64,000 bases of DNA, taken from the NCBI RefSeq assembly GCF_000722705.1, contig NZ_JPFW01000007.1:310001-374000 (forward strand), in the 5' to 3' direction. Under the pieces are notes generated by a model. The model saw only the letters and a list, made by a program, of their open reading frames with translations. It ran no database searches and was not told the DNA's origin. Below are positions 37,542 to 49,495 of this stretch, piece after piece (the stretch's first letter is position 1; each line of letters starts with the position of its first letter). The translations under genes and the position numbers were made by a program. This stretch comes from Streptococcus mitis (GTDB lineage Bacteria > Bacillota > Bacilli > Lactobacillales > Streptococcaceae).

Positions 37542-40500
37542 TTGATCGCACAACTAGATACAAAAACAGTCTATAGTTTTATGGAGAGCGTTATTTCGAT
37601 AGACAAGTATGTGAGAGCAGCTAAAGACTATGGCTACACTCATCTGGCTATGATGGATATTGATAACCTTTATGGGGCTTTCGACTTTCTAGAGGTTACA
37701 AAAAAATACGGCATTCATCCTCTACTAGGGCTTGAAATGACTCTTTTAGTAGATGAGCAGGAAGTGAATCTGCGTTTTTTAGCCCTATCTAGTGTGGGGT
37801 ATCAGCAGTTGATGAAGCTTTCAACAGCCAAGATGCAGGGGGAGAAAACATGGTCAGTCCTGTCCCAGTATCTGGAGGATATTGCAGTCATTGTGCCTTA
37901 TTTTGAAGAGATTGAGTCGCTAAATCTAGGATATGATTATTATATTGGGATTTATCCAGAAACACTGACAAGCGAATTTCATCATCCAATCTTGCCCCTT
38001 TATCGGGTCAATGCTTTTGAAAGCAGGGATAGAGAAGTTCTACAAGTATTAACAGCGATTAAAGAAAATCTACCTCTTAGAGAAGTTCCCTTGGGCTCAC
38101 GACAAGATGTCTTTATATCGGCAAGTTCTTTAGAGAAATTATTCCAAGAACGTTTTCCGCAAGCCTTGGACAATTTAGAAAAGCTTATTTCAAGCATTTC
38201 TTATGACTTAGATACTAGTCTGAAACTGCCTCGTTTTAATCCAGCTAGACCAGCAGTAGAAGAGTTGAGAGAACGTGCTGAACTGGGACTTTCTCAGAAG
38301 GGGGTGTCTAGTAAAGAATATCAAGACCGTCTAAACCAAGAATTGGCTGTTATTCATGATATGGGCTTTGATGATTATTTCTTGGTTGTCTGGGATTTAT
38401 TGCGTTTTGGACGTTCGAATGGCTATTATATGGGAATGGGACGGGGTTCTGCAGTTGGTAGCTTGGTTTCCTATGCCTTAGACATTACAGGGATTGATCC
38501 AGTTCAGAAGAATCTGATTTTTGAACGTTTCCTCAATCGTGAACGCTATACCATGCCTGATATTGATATTGATATTCCAGATATTTATCGTCCAGATTTT
38601 ATCAGGTATGTTGGTAATAAATATGGTAGTAAGCATGCGGCTCAAATCGTTACTTTTTCTACCTTTGGGGCCAAGCAAGCTTTACGTGATGTTTTGAAGC
38701 GTTTTGGTGTGCCAGAGTATGAATTGTCCGCAATTACCAAGAAAATCAGTTTTCGTGATAATCTAAAGTCAGCCTATGAGGGCAATCTCCAGTTTCGTCA
38801 GCAAATCAATAGTAAGTTAGAATACCAAAAAGCCTTTGAGATTGCTTGCAAGATAGAGGGCTATCCAAGACAAACCTCTGTCCATGCGGCTGGTGTTGTG
38901 ATCAGTGACCAAGATTTGACCAACTACATCCCTCTAAAGCATGGTGACGAAATTCCACTGACTCAATATGATGCTCATGGAGTTGAAGCAAGTGGGCTTT
39001 TGAAGATGGACTTTCTGGGACTGCGAAATTTGACCTTTGTCCAGAAGATGCAAGAATTGCTTGCTGAAACAGAAGGGATTCATCTGAAAATTGAAGAAAT
39101 CGATTTGGAAGACAAAGAAACGCTGGTTCTTTTTGCATCTGGTAATACAAAAGGTATCTTTCAATTTGAGCAACCTGGTGCTATTCGTCTGCTTAAGCGT
39201 GTTCAGCCAGTCTGTTTTGAAGATGTCGTAGCAACTACTTCTTTAAATCGTCCAGGTGCTAGCGATTATATCAATAATTTTGTGGCAAGAAAGCATGGGC
39301 AGGAAGAAGTGACGGTTCTGGATCCAGTGCTGGAGGATATTTTGGCTCCAACCTACGGCATTATGCTCTATCAGGAGCAGGTTATGCAGGTTGCTCAGCG
39401 TTTTGCTGGATTTAGTCTTGGGAAAGCCGATATTTTGCGTCGGGCTATGGGGAAAAAGGATGCTTCTGCCATGCATGAGATGAGGGCTTCCTTTATTCAA
39501 GGCTCCTTAGAAGCTGGTCATACTGCGGAAAAGGCAGAGCAGGTCTTTGATGTCATGGAGAAGTTTGCAGGTTATGGTTTTAACCGTTCTCATGCCTATG
39601 CATACTCAGCCTTGGCTTTCCAGTTGGCCTATTTCAAAACACATTATCCAGCGATTTTTTATCAGGTCATGTTGAATTCTTCCAACAGTGATTACTTAAT
39701 GGATGCCCTAGAAGCAGGATTTGAAGTAGCCCCTCTGTCAATTAACACCATTCCCTATCACGATAAAATTGCCAATAAGTCTATCTATCTAGGTTTGAAA
39801 TCGATTAAGGGAGTCAGCAAAGATTTGGCGCTTTGGATTATTGAAAATAGACCTTATTCTAACATTGAAGATTTTATAGCTAAATTACCTGAGAATTATC
39901 TGAAACTTCCTCTGCTAGAACCTTTGGTAAAAGTTGGCCTTTTCGATTCATTTGAAAAAAATCGTCAAAAAGTATTTAATAACTTAGCTAATCTATTTGA
40001 ATTTGTAAAAGAGTTAGGAAGTTTATTTGGAGATACTATTTATAGTTGGCAGGAATCGGAAGATTGGACAGATCAAGAAAAATTCTATATGGAACAAGAA
40101 CTTTTAGGGATAGGTGTCAGCAAACATCCCCTACAAACTATCGCAAGTAAAGCTATTTACCCGATTACACCAATCGGAAATTTATCAGAAAATAGTCACT
40201 CCATTATCTTGGTAGAAATTCAAAAAATTAAAACTATTCGCACCAAAAAGGGTGAAAATATGGCTTTCTTACAGGTCGATGATAGTAAGAAAAAACTGGA
40301 TGTTACCCTCTTTTCAGATTTATATCGACAGGTTGGGCAGGAAGTAAGAGAAGGAGCCTTCTACTATATCAGAGGGAAAATCCAGTCCCGTGATGGCCGT
40401 CTGCAAATGATTGCACAAGAAATAAGAGAAGCAGTGGCTGAGCGCTTCTGGATTCAAGTGAAAAATCATGAATCGGATCAAGAAATTTCGCGTATTTTAG

Positions 40501-40643
40501 AGCAATATAAAGGCCCAATCCCAGTCATTATCAGATATGAAGAGGAACAGAAAACCATTGTTTCTCCCCATCATTTTGTAGCTAAATCTGATGAATTAGA
40601 AGCTCAATTAGATGGAATGGTTATGAAAACGATTTATCGCTAA
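37542..40643 (+). CDS. dnaE: DNA polymerase III alpha subunit DnaE
   Basis: This 1033-residue replicative polymerase of the DnaE type works with PolC in Firmicutes, extending primers at the lagging strand. The N-terminal PHP domain (residues 1-70) has a changed metal motif, MMDIDN rather than TDHDN, so it is likely inactive. The catalytic PDIDIDIPD motif lies near residue 343. A helix-hairpin-helix and an OB domain are C-terminal. The TTG at 37542 is chosen because GAGGAG lies at the right distance; the in-frame GTG at 37515 is only four bases after the -10 box. Confidence 0.94.
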   Translation: MIAQLDTKTVYSFMESVISIDKYVRAAKDYGYTHLAMMDIDNLYGAFDFLEVTKKYGIHPLLGLEMTLLVDEQEVNLRFLALSSVGYQQLMKLSTAKMQGEKTWSVLSQYLEDIAVIVPYFEEIESLNLGYDYYIGIYPETLTSEFHHPILPLYRVNAFESRDREVLQVLTAIKENLPLREVPLGSRQDVFISASSLEKLFQERFPQALDNLEKLISSISYDLDTSLKLPRFNPARPAVEELRERAELGLSQKGVSSKEYQDRLNQELAVIHDMGFDDYFLVVWDLLRFGRSNGYYMGMGRGSAVGSLVSYALDITGIDPVQKNLIFERFLNRERYTMPDIDIDIPDIYRPDFIRYVGNKYGSKHAAQIVTFSTFGAKQALRDVLKRFGVPEYELSAITKKISFRDNLKSAYEGNLQFRQQINSKLEYQKAFEIACKIEGYPRQTSVHAAGVVISDQDLTNYIPLKHGDEIPLTQYDAHGVEASGLLKMDFLGLRNLTFVQKMQELLAETEGIHLKIEEIDLEDKETLVLFASGNTKGIFQFEQPGAIRLLKRVQPVCFEDVVATTSLNRPGASDYINNFVARKHGQEEVTVLDPVLEDILAPTYGIMLYQEQVMQVAQRFAGFSLGKADILRRAMGKKDASAMHEMRASFIQGSLEAGHTAEKAEQVFDVMEKFAGYGFNRSHAYAYSALAFQLAYFKTHYPAIFYQVMLNSSNSDYLMDALEAGFEVAPLSINTIPYHDKIANKSIYLGLKSIKGVSKDLALWIIENRPYSNIEDFIAKLPENYLKLPLLEPLVKVGLFDSFEKNRQKVFNNLANLFEFVKELGSLFGDTIYSWQESEDWTDQEKFYMEQELLGIGVSKHPLQTIASKAIYPITPIGNLSENSHSIILVEIQKIKTIRTKKGENMAFLQVDDSKKKLDVTLFSDLYRQVGQEVREGAFYYIRGKIQSRDGRLQMIAQEIREAVAERFWIQVKNHESDQEISRILEQYKGPIPVIIRYEEEQKTIVSPHHFVAKSDELEAQLDGMVMKTIYR

Positions 40644-40658
40644 AATTACGGAAAATAG

Positions 40659-41732
<1,074 letters not shown>

Positions 41733-41790
41733 TTTATAATTTAGTTAATAAGACCAAAGAGGTCATATATATAAAGGAGTCACAAAAATC

Positions 41791-43296
41791 ATGAACAAAC
41801 GTGTAAAAATCGTTGCAACTTTAGGTCCTGCGGTAGAGATCCGTGGTGGTAAAAAATTTGGTGATGACGGATACTGGAGTGGAAAACTGGATGTTGAAGC
41901 TTCTGCTAAAAACATTGCTAAATTGATTGAAGCTGGTGCTAACACATTCCGTTTCAACTTCTCACACGGTGACCACCAAGAACAAGGTGACCGTATGGCA
42001 ACTGTTAAACTTGCTGAAAAACTTGCAGGTAAAAAAGTTGGTTTCCTTCTTGATACAAAAGGACCAGAAATCCGTACAGAATTGTTTGAAGGAGATGCAA
42101 AAGAGTACTCTTACACAACTGGTGAAAAAATCCGTGTTGCAACTAAACAAGGAATTAAATCAACTCGTGATGTGATTGCATTGAACGTTGCTGGAGCTCT
42201 TGATATCTATGATGATGTTGAAGTTGGTCGTCAAGTTTTGGTTGACGATGGTAAACTTGGTCTTCGTGTTGTTGCTAAAGATGATGCAACTCGTGAATTT
42301 GAAGTTGAAGTTGAAAATGACGGTGTAATCGCAAAACAAAAAGGTGTTAATATCCCTAACACTAAAATTCCTTTCCCAGCTCTTGCTGAACGTGATAACG
42401 ATGATATCCGCTTTGGTCTTGAACAAGGTATCAACTTCATCGCGATTTCATTCGTACGTACTGCAAAAGACGTAAACGAAGTTCGTGCAATCTGTGAAGA
42501 AACTGGAAACGGACATGTTCAATTGTTCGCTAAAATCGAAAACCAACAAGGTATCGACAACTTGGATGAAATTATCGAAGCTGCTGACGGTATCATGATT
42601 GCCCGTGGTGACATGGGTATCGAAGTACCATTCGAAATGGTTCCAGTTTACCAAAAAATGATCATCAAGAAAGTCAATGCTGCAGGTAAAGTTGTTATCA
42701 CTGCAACAAACATGCTTGAAACAATGACTGAAAAACCTCGTGCAACTCGTTCAGAAGTATCAGACGTATTTAACGCTGTTATCGATGGAACTGACGCTAC
42801 AATGCTTTCAGGTGAGTCTGCAAACGGTAAATACCCACTTGAGTCAGTAACTACAATGGCTACAATCGACAAGAACGCTCAAACTCTTCTTAACGAATAC
42901 GGACGTTTGAACTCAGATTCATTCGAACGTAACTCTAAGACAGAAGTAATGGCTTCAGCTGTTAAAGATGCTACTAACTCAATGGACATTAAATTGGTTG
43001 TAACTCTTACTAAGACAGGTCACACTGCACGTTTGATCTCTAAATACCGTCCAAATGCTGATATCTTGGCATTGACATTCGACGAATTGACAGAACGTGG
43101 ATTGATGTTGAACTGGGGTGTTATCCCAATGTTGACAGATGCTCCATCTTCAACTGACGATATGTTCGAAATTGCTGAACGTAAAGCAGTTGAAGCAGGT
43201 CTTGTACAATCTGGTGACGATATCGTTATCGTAGCTGGTGTACCACTTGGAGAAGCTGTTCGTACAAACACAATGCGTATCCGCACAGTACGTTAA
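41791..43296 (+). CDS. pyk: Pyruvate kinase
   Basis: This 501-residue enzyme converts PEP and ADP to pyruvate and ATP. It has the N-terminal KIVATLGPA, the active-site NFSHGDH and LLDTKGPEIRT, and the metal-binding region KIENQQGIDNLDEI. MIARGDMGIEVP follows. It lacks the extra C-terminal PEP-utiliser domain of the Bacillus enzyme, as usual for streptococci. AAAGGAG precedes the ATG. A strong terminator ends the operon. Confidence 0.97.
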   Translation: MNKRVKIVATLGPAVEIRGGKKFGDDGYWSGKLDVEASAKNIAKLIEAGANTFRFNFSHGDHQEQGDRMATVKLAEKLAGKKVGFLLDTKGPEIRTELFEGDAKEYSYTTGEKIRVATKQGIKSTRDVIALNVAGALDIYDDVEVGRQVLVDDGKLGLRVVAKDDATREFEVEVENDGVIAKQKGVNIPNTKIPFPALAERDNDDIRFGLEQGINFIAISFVRTAKDVNEVRAICEETGNGHVQLFAKIENQQGIDNLDEIIEAADGIMIARGDMGIEVPFEMVPVYQKMIIKKVNAAGKVVITATNMLETMTEKPRATRSEVSDVFNAVIDGTDATMLSGESANGKYPLESVTTMATIDKNAQTLLNEYGRLNSDSFERNSKTEVMASAVKDATNSMDIKLVVTLTKTGHTARLISKYRPNADILALTFDELTERGLMLNWGVIPMLTDAPSSTDDMFEIAERKAVEAGLVQSGDDIVIVAGVPLGEAVRTNTMRIRTVR

Positions 43297-43307
43297 TTTA
43301 ATAACAA

Positions 43308-43357
43308 AAAGCCTATCATATCAAGCATTCTAGCCTGTATGATGGGCTCTTTTTTTG
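43308..43357 (+). terminator. Terminator after pyk
   Basis: Stem AGCCTATCATA / TGTATGATGGGCT with a long T run. Confidence 0.88.
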
Positions 43358-43452
43358 TCTAGGGGGCAAATGGGGCAAAATTTTTTACTTGCGATTTAAT
43401 GAGACGGTATCAAGTGCGTCAAGCACGGCTTATTTCATGACATTTGTAATGT

Positions 43453-43605
43453 GATACTCTTCGAAAATCAAATTCAAACCGCGTCAACGTCGCCTTGCCG
43501 TATATATGTGACTGACTTCGTCAGTCTTATCTACAACCTCAAAGCGGTGCTTTGAGCAGCCTACGGCTAGTTTCCTAGTTTGCTCTTTGATTTTCATTGA
43601 GTATG
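43453..43605 (+). repeat. Complete BOX element (boxA-boxB-boxC)
   Basis: The 153-base element has boxA (GATACTCTTCGAAAATC to GTCGCCTTGCCGTA) and one boxB with ACTGACTTCGTCAGT and CAAAGCGGTGCTTTG hairpins. BoxC ends TTTGATTTTCATTGAGTAT. It lies between the pyk and ldh terminators. The remaining bases from 43358 to 43702 show no gene. Confidence 0.92.
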
Positions 43606-43702
43606 AGTGTAGATTACAGTTGTTGTTTTAATGTTTTTATGGCTTAGATAAGCTATGCTGTCTTGTAGAAGCGAACGTAAATCAGATATTAGGTTTAAAT
43701 AC

Positions 43703-43739
43703 AGAAAAAAACAACTCCCTGATGATTCAAGGAGTTGTC
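43703..43739 (-). terminator. Terminator of ldh
   Basis: On the minus strand ACAACTCC / GGAGTTGT with a 12-base loop is followed by a seven-T run, 12 bases after the ldh stop. Confidence 0.85.
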
Positions 43740-43749
43740 TATATTTAAA

Positions 43750-44778
<1,029 letters not shown>

Positions 44779-44836
44779 TTATTTCAATTCTATCACTTTT
44801 AAAATGCTTTGTCACGGATATGCATTAGAGTTCTTG

Positions 44837-44852
44837 ATGTAAACGTTTTAGC
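44837..44852. promoter_or_regulatory. Candidate CcpA cre site between ldh and gyrA
   Basis: ATGTAAACGTTTTAGC matches the WTGNAARCGNWWWCAW consensus at 13 of 16 positions, failing only in the last three. It lies about 100 bases upstream of the ldh start, a gene often controlled by CcpA. Confidence 0.4.
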
Positions 44853-44884
44853 TGTTTTAGATACCTGAAATATTGCAGACATTG

Positions 44885-44893
44885 TGGTATAAT
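44885..44893 (+). promoter_or_regulatory. Extended -10 promoter for gyrA
   Basis: TGGTATAAT, with CTGAAA 17 bases upstream as a weak -35, stands 37 bases before the gyrA ATG. Confidence 0.7.
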
Positions 44894-44930
44894 ATAGTTA
44901 ATTACTAATTGTGAAATGAGGCATTTATTA

Positions 44931-47399
44931 ATGCAGGATAGAAATTTAGTGAATGTCAATCTGACAAAGGAGATGAAGACGAGTTTTATCGACTACGCCA
45001 TGAGTGTTATCGTTGCGCGGGCTCTTCCTGATGTTCGAGATGGCTTGAAACCCGTTCACCGTCGGATTCTCTACGGAATGAATGAATTAGGTGTTACTCC
45101 AGACAAACCTCATAAAAAATCTGCTCGTATTACAGGGGATGTCATGGGTAAATATCACCCTCACGGAGATTCCTCTATCTATGAAGCCATGGTTCGTATG
45201 GCTCAATGGTGGAGCTACCGTTACATGCTTGTAGATGGGCATGGAAACTTTGGTTCCATGGATGGTGATGGTGCTGCGGCACAACGTTACACTGAGGCAC
45301 GCATGAGCAAGATTGCTCTGGAAATGCTTCGTGATATCAATAAAGATACGGTTGATTTCGTTGATAACTATGATGCCAATGAACGTGAACCCCTAGTCTT
45401 GCCAGCACGCTTTCCAAACCTGTTGGTTAATGGAGCAACTGGTATTGCCGTTGGGATGGCAACCAATATTCCGCCTCACAACTTGGGAGAAACTATTGAT
45501 GCTGTGAAGTTGGTCATGGACAATCCTGAAGTGACTACTAAGGATTTGATGGAAGTTTTACCTGGGCCAGATTTTCCAACTGGTGCCCTTGTTATGGGGA
45601 AATCAGGTATCCATAAGGCTTATGAAACAGGTAAAGGTTCGATTGTTCTTCGTTCTCGTACTGAAATCGAAGAAACTAAGACTGGCCGTGAGCGCATCGT
45701 TGTAACAGAATTTCCTTACATGGTCAACAAAACCAAGGTTCACGAGCACATCGTTCGTCTAGTTCAGGAAAAACGTATTGAGGGGATCACAGCGGTTCGT
45801 GATGAGTCCAACCGTGAAGGAGTTCGATTCGTTATTGAAGTTAAGCGCGATGCTTCAGCAAATGTTATCCTCAATAACCTCTTCAAGATGACCCAAATGC
45901 AAACCAACTTTGGTTTTAATATGTTGGCTATCCAAAATGGGGTACCGAAGATTTTGTCTCTTCGACAGATTTTGGATGCTTATATCGAGCACCAAAAAGA
46001 AGTGGTTGTTCGTCGGACACGTTTTGATAAGGAAAAAGCAGAAGCGCGTGCGCATATCTTAGAAGGTCTCTTGATTGCGCTAGACCATATCGACGAAGTG
46101 ATTCGTATCATCCGTGCTAGTGAAACGGATGCGGAAGCACAAGCTGAGTTGATGAGTAAGTTCAAGCTTTCTGAACGTCAAAGTCAGGCTATCCTAGATA
46201 TGCGTCTTCGCCGATTGACAGGCTTGGAACGTGATAAGATTCAGTCTGAGTATGATGACCTCTTGGCTCTGATTGCAGATTTGGCGGATATTCTTGCTAA
46301 GCCTGAGCGTGTTTCTCAAATCATTAAAGATGAATTGGACGAAGTTAAGCGTAAGTTTGGTGACCAACGTCGTACTGAATTGATGGTTGGTGAAGTCTTG
46401 AGCCTGGAAGATGAAGACTTGATTGAAGAATCGGATGTCTTGATTACACTGTCTAACAAGGGCTACATTAAACGTCTAGACCAGGATGAGTTCACTGCTC
46501 AAAAACGTGGAGGTCGTGGTGTTCAAGGTACAGGTGTTAAGGATGATGATTTTGTTCGTGAGTTAGTGTCGACTAGCACTCATGATCACCTGCTCTTCTT
46601 TACAAATAAAGGTCGAGTCTATCGCCTTAAAGGATATGAAATTCCTGAATATGGTCGTACTGCCAAGGGATTGCCGATTGTCAATCTTTTGAAATTGGAT
46701 GAAGGCGAAAGTATTCAGACTATCATCAATGTTGAATCTGAACGTAGTGATGAAGCTTACCTCTTCTTCACAACCCGTCATGGTATTGTGAAGAGAACCA
46801 GCGTTAAGGAGTTTGCTAACATTCGTCAGAATGGACTTAAAGCACTGAACCTCAAAGATGAAGATGAATTGATTAATGTACTGTTGACAGAAGAAGATAC
46901 GGATATTATCATTGGTACTAAGTTTGGCTACGCAGTGCGCTTTAATCAATCAGCCGTTCGTGGAATGAGTCGTATCGCTACGGGTGTGAAAGGTGTCAAT
47001 CTTCGTGAAGGAGATACAGTAGTTGGTGCCAGTGTGATTACAGACCAAGACGAGGTTCTTATCATCACAGAAAAAGGGTATGGTAAGCGTACAGTTGCGA
47101 CCGAATATCCAACAAAAGGTCGTGGTGGTAAAGGGATGAAGACGGCTAATGTAGCTGAGAAAAATGGTCCTCTATCAGGTCTTTTGACTGTTAAAGGCGA
47201 TGAAGACTTGATGATTATCACTGATACAGGTGTTATGATTCGAACCAACGTTGCCAATATTTCACAAACAGGTCGCTCAACTATGGGAGTTAAAGTGATG
47301 CGCCTGGATCAAGACGCTAAAATTGTAACCTTTACTACGGTTGCAGCAGCAGAAAAAGAAGAAGTTGGGACAGAAAACGAAACAGAAGGTGAAGCATAA
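44931..47399 (+). CDS. gyrA: DNA gyrase subunit A
   Basis: This 822-residue type II topoisomerase subunit cuts and rejoins DNA for negative supercoiling. The catalytic Tyr is in [12 protein letters not shown]. The quinolone-resistance region [12 protein letters not shown] is unmutated. The C-terminal domain carries the GyrA box-like [12 protein letters not shown]. The ATG at 44931 has GAGG nine bases upstream and gives the family N terminus [11 protein letters not shown]; an ATG five codons earlier overlaps that site. The TAA shares a base with the srtA ATG. Confidence 0.97.
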   Translation: MQDRNLVNVNLTKEMKTSFIDYAMSVIVARALPDVRDGLKPVHRRILYGMNELGVTPDKPHKKSARITGDVMGKYHPHGDSSIYEAMVRMAQWWSYRYMLVDGHGNFGSMDGDGAAAQRYTEARMSKIALEMLRDINKDTVDFVDNYDANEREPLVLPARFPNLLVNGATGIAVGMATNIPPHNLGETIDAVKLVMDNPEVTTKDLMEVLPGPDFPTGALVMGKSGIHKAYETGKGSIVLRSRTEIEETKTGRERIVVTEFPYMVNKTKVHEHIVRLVQEKRIEGITAVRDESNREGVRFVIEVKRDASANVILNNLFKMTQMQTNFGFNMLAIQNGVPKILSLRQILDAYIEHQKEVVVRRTRFDKEKAEARAHILEGLLIALDHIDEVIRIIRASETDAEAQAELMSKFKLSERQSQAILDMRLRRLTGLERDKIQSEYDDLLALIADLADILAKPERVSQIIKDELDEVKRKFGDQRRTELMVGEVLSLEDEDLIEESDVLITLSNKGYIKRLDQDEFTAQKRGGRGVQGTGVKDDDFVRELVSTSTHDHLLFFTNKGRVYRLKGYEIPEYGRTAKGLPIVNLLKLDEGESIQTIINVESERSDEAYLFFTTRHGIVKRTSVKEFANIRQNGLKALNLKDEDELINVLLTEEDTDIIIGTKFGYAVRFNQSAVRGMSRIATGVKGVNLREGDTVVGASVITDQDEVLIITEKGYGKRTVATEYPTKGRGGKGMKTANVAEKNGPLSGLLTVKGDEDLMIITDTGVMIRTNVANISQTGRSTMGVKVMRLDQDAKIVTFTTVAAAEKEEVGTENETEGEA

Positions 47400-48142
47400 T
47401 GTCTCATAAAAAGAACAAAAAGAAAACAAATCGTAAAAATTTACTAATCAATATTTTGGCAGGATTCTTAATCATCTTGTCAGTGGCTTTGATTTTCAAT
47501 TCAAAAATTCGTGATATCTTCATGGTTTGGAATACTAACAAGTATCAAGTCAGTCAGGTATCAAAAGAAAAATTGGAAGAAAATCAAGATACAGAAGGTA
47601 ATTTTGACTTTGACTCAGTAAAAGCCATTTCGTCAGAAGCCGTCTTATCCTCACAATGGAATTCGCAAAAATTGCCAGTTATTGGTGGAATTGCTATTCC
47701 TGAAGTAGAAATTAACTTGCCAATTTTTAAGGGGCTTGATAATGTCAATCTCTTCTATGGAGCTGGTACAATGAAGCGCGATCAAGTGATGGGGAAAGGA
47801 AACTATTCACTTGCGAGCCATCACATTTTTACAGCAGAAAATGCCAGTCAGATGCTCTTTTCTCCATTATCACGTGCTAAAAATGGGATGAAAATTTATC
47901 TAACAGATAAGGATAAGGTTTATACCTATATCATCCATGAGGTCAAGCATGTAACTCCAGATCGTGTTGATGAGATTGATGACCGTAGTGGTGTTGATGA
48001 AATCACACTTGTAACGTGTGTGGACTATGAAGCGACAGAGCGGATTATTGTAAAAGGTGATTTGAAAGAAACAAAAGACTATTCACAAACACCTGAAGAA
48101 GTCCTAACAGCCTTCAACCAACCATATAAACAACGTTATTAA
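47399..48142 (+). CDS. srtA: Class A sortase
   Basis: This 247-residue transpeptidase cuts LPXTG proteins between Thr and Gly and joins them to the peptidoglycan precursor. It has an N-terminal membrane anchor (residues 14-36), the histidine segment YSLASHHIF, and the active-site motif TLVTC with Cys207 followed by the conserved Arg in ERIIVKG. The gyrA-srtA order is typical of streptococci. It is the expected enzyme for anchoring the LPNTG surface protein encoded at 31763-37411. Confidence 0.96.
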   Translation: MSHKKNKKKTNRKNLLINILAGFLIILSVALIFNSKIRDIFMVWNTNKYQVSQVSKEKLEENQDTEGNFDFDSVKAISSEAVLSSQWNSQKLPVIGGIAIPEVEINLPIFKGLDNVNLFYGAGTMKRDQVMGKGNYSLASHHIFTAENASQMLFSPLSRAKNGMKIYLTDKDKVYTYIIHEVKHVTPDRVDEIDDRSGVDEITLVTCVDYEATERIIVKGDLKETKDYSQTPEEVLTAFNQPYKQRY

Positions 48143-48147
48143 TTTTT

Positions 48148-48186
48148 AAAGAATCAGTAAACATTTAGTTTTACTGGTTCTTTTTA
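48148..48186 (+). terminator. Terminator after srtA
   Basis: Stem AAAGAATCAGTAAA / TTTACTGGTTCTTT (one G-U pair) followed by a T run. Confidence 0.85.
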
Positions 48187-48215
48187 TGGCTTTATAAGCA
48201 AACTATGTAATGCTA

Positions 48216-48321
48216 ATACTCAATGAAAATCAAAGAGCAAATTAGCCGCAGGTTGCTCAAAACACTGTTTTGAGGTTGCAAATAGAGCTGACGTGGTTTG
48301 AAGAAATTTTCGAAGAGTATA
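48216..48321 (-). repeat. BOX element (shortened boxA and boxB, boxC)
   Basis: In minus orientation the 106-base copy begins ATACTCTTCGAAAATTTC and loses the GTCGCCTTGCC part of boxA. It keeps the CAAAACAGTGTTTTG hairpin of boxB and ends ATTTTCATTGAGTATT. It lies between srtA and the first formate/nitrite channel gene. Confidence 0.87.
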
Positions 48322-48375
48322 AATCAATACAAATGTTATAAATTTAAGAAAATGATTATCTATTCAAATATTTTA

Positions 48376-48384
48376 TGTTATAAT
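48376..48384 (+). promoter_or_regulatory. Extended -10 promoter of the first FNT gene
   Basis: TGTTATAAT within TATTTTATGTTATAAT. The same 16 bases precede the second FNT gene. Confidence 0.7.
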
Positions 48385-48412
48385 GATAAATATAAAAAAC
48401 AAGGAGATGTTT

Positions 48413-49210
48413 ATGAGTTCTTCAGAGTTTATTTCGAAGATAGATTATTATTGCCACAAGAAAGAAAGTCTTTTCAATCAAAGTAAGTACAAGTATGCTA
48501 TTCGTTCTATGTTTGCAGGTGCTTTTTTAACCTTCAGTACAGCTGCTGGGGCTATTGGTGCGGATTTATTAAATAGTATTGTTCCAAGTAGTGGGTATTT
48601 CCTTTTTCCATTTGTTTTCGCTTGGGGGCTGGCCTATATCGTCTTTCTAAATGCGGAATTGATAACTTCCAATATGATGTATTTAACAGCAGGAGTGTTC
48701 TTGAAAAAGATTGATTGGAAAAAGGCAATGATTATTTTACTCTATTGTACTTTGTTTAATCTCATTGGTGCCCTGGTAGCTGGATGGGCCTTTGCTAACT
48801 CATCAGCCTTTTCCCATTTGACCCATGATAGTTTCCTTCCTAAGCTTGTAGCCAAGAAGTTGGCGCGTCCAAGTGAGTTAGTCCTGCTTGAGGGGATTCT
48901 TGCCAATGTATTTGTAAATATTGCCATTCTTTCGTCTATATTAGTCAAAGATGGTGCTGCCAAACTATGGATCATTTTATCAGCTATTTCAATGTTTGTC
49001 TTCTTGTCCAATGAGCACATCGCTGCCAATTTTGCTTCTTTCAGTATTATGAAATTCAGCATGATTGCTGATCAAGTACCTCACTTTGATCTTCCAAATA
49101 TCCTTCGACATTGGGGAGTTACCTTTATTGCCAACTTTATAGGTGGAGGGCTTCTGATCGGTTTACCATATGCCTTCCTCAATAAGAATGAAGATACTTA
49201 TGTCGATTAA
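48413..49210 (+). CDS. Formate/nitrite channel family protein, copy 1
   Basis: This 265-residue membrane protein has six helices. FNT features include the FAGAFLTFSTAAGA segment near residue 30-43 and SNEHIAANFASF, which contains the pore histidine near 205. FNT proteins form pentameric channels for formate, nitrite or related small anions. A fermenting streptococcus with pyruvate formate-lyase would export formate. The ATG at 48413 has AAGGAG six bases upstream. It is closely similar to the next gene. The substrate is inferred. Confidence 0.85.
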   Translation: MSSSEFISKIDYYCHKKESLFNQSKYKYAIRSMFAGAFLTFSTAAGAIGADLLNSIVPSSGYFLFPFVFAWGLAYIVFLNAELITSNMMYLTAGVFLKKIDWKKAMIILLYCTLFNLIGALVAGWAFANSSAFSHLTHDSFLPKLVAKKLARPSELVLLEGILANVFVNIAILSSILVKDGAAKLWIILSAISMFVFLSNEHIAANFASFSIMKFSMIADQVPHFDLPNILRHWGVTFIANFIGGGLLIGLPYAFLNKNEDTYVD

Positions 49211-49227
49211 GAAGAATCAGTTTATCA

Positions 49228-49256
49228 GGGAGAATCAGAATAATTCTCCCTTTTTC
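49228..49256 (+). terminator. Terminator between the two FNT genes
   Basis: Stem GGGAGAAT / ATTCTCCC with a T run. The following 200 bases are AT-rich and contain only the next promoter. Confidence 0.85.
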
Positions 49257-49456
49257 TTTTATAAAATAGGCTTGCAGAGAAAATCGTTTTGTAAATTGTA
49301 ATAATAAAATATATTAAATAGAATAAAACTTATTCCATGCAAACTCAATATTCTGATGATTAAAACTTCTAAAAGTTTGTTATTAAAACAATATAAACGA
49401 TTTCTAAAATTTAGAAAAAATACAATTAGGAAAGGCTTTTCATTATAGCTATTTTA

Positions 49457-49465
49457 TGTTATAAT
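49457..49465 (+). promoter_or_regulatory. Extended -10 promoter of the second FNT gene
   Basis: TGTTATAAT in the same TATTTTATGTTATAAT context as the first copy, 30 bases before the ATG. Confidence 0.7.
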
Positions 49466-49495
49466 TATCACAAATAAAAGTTTTAGGAGTTTATT

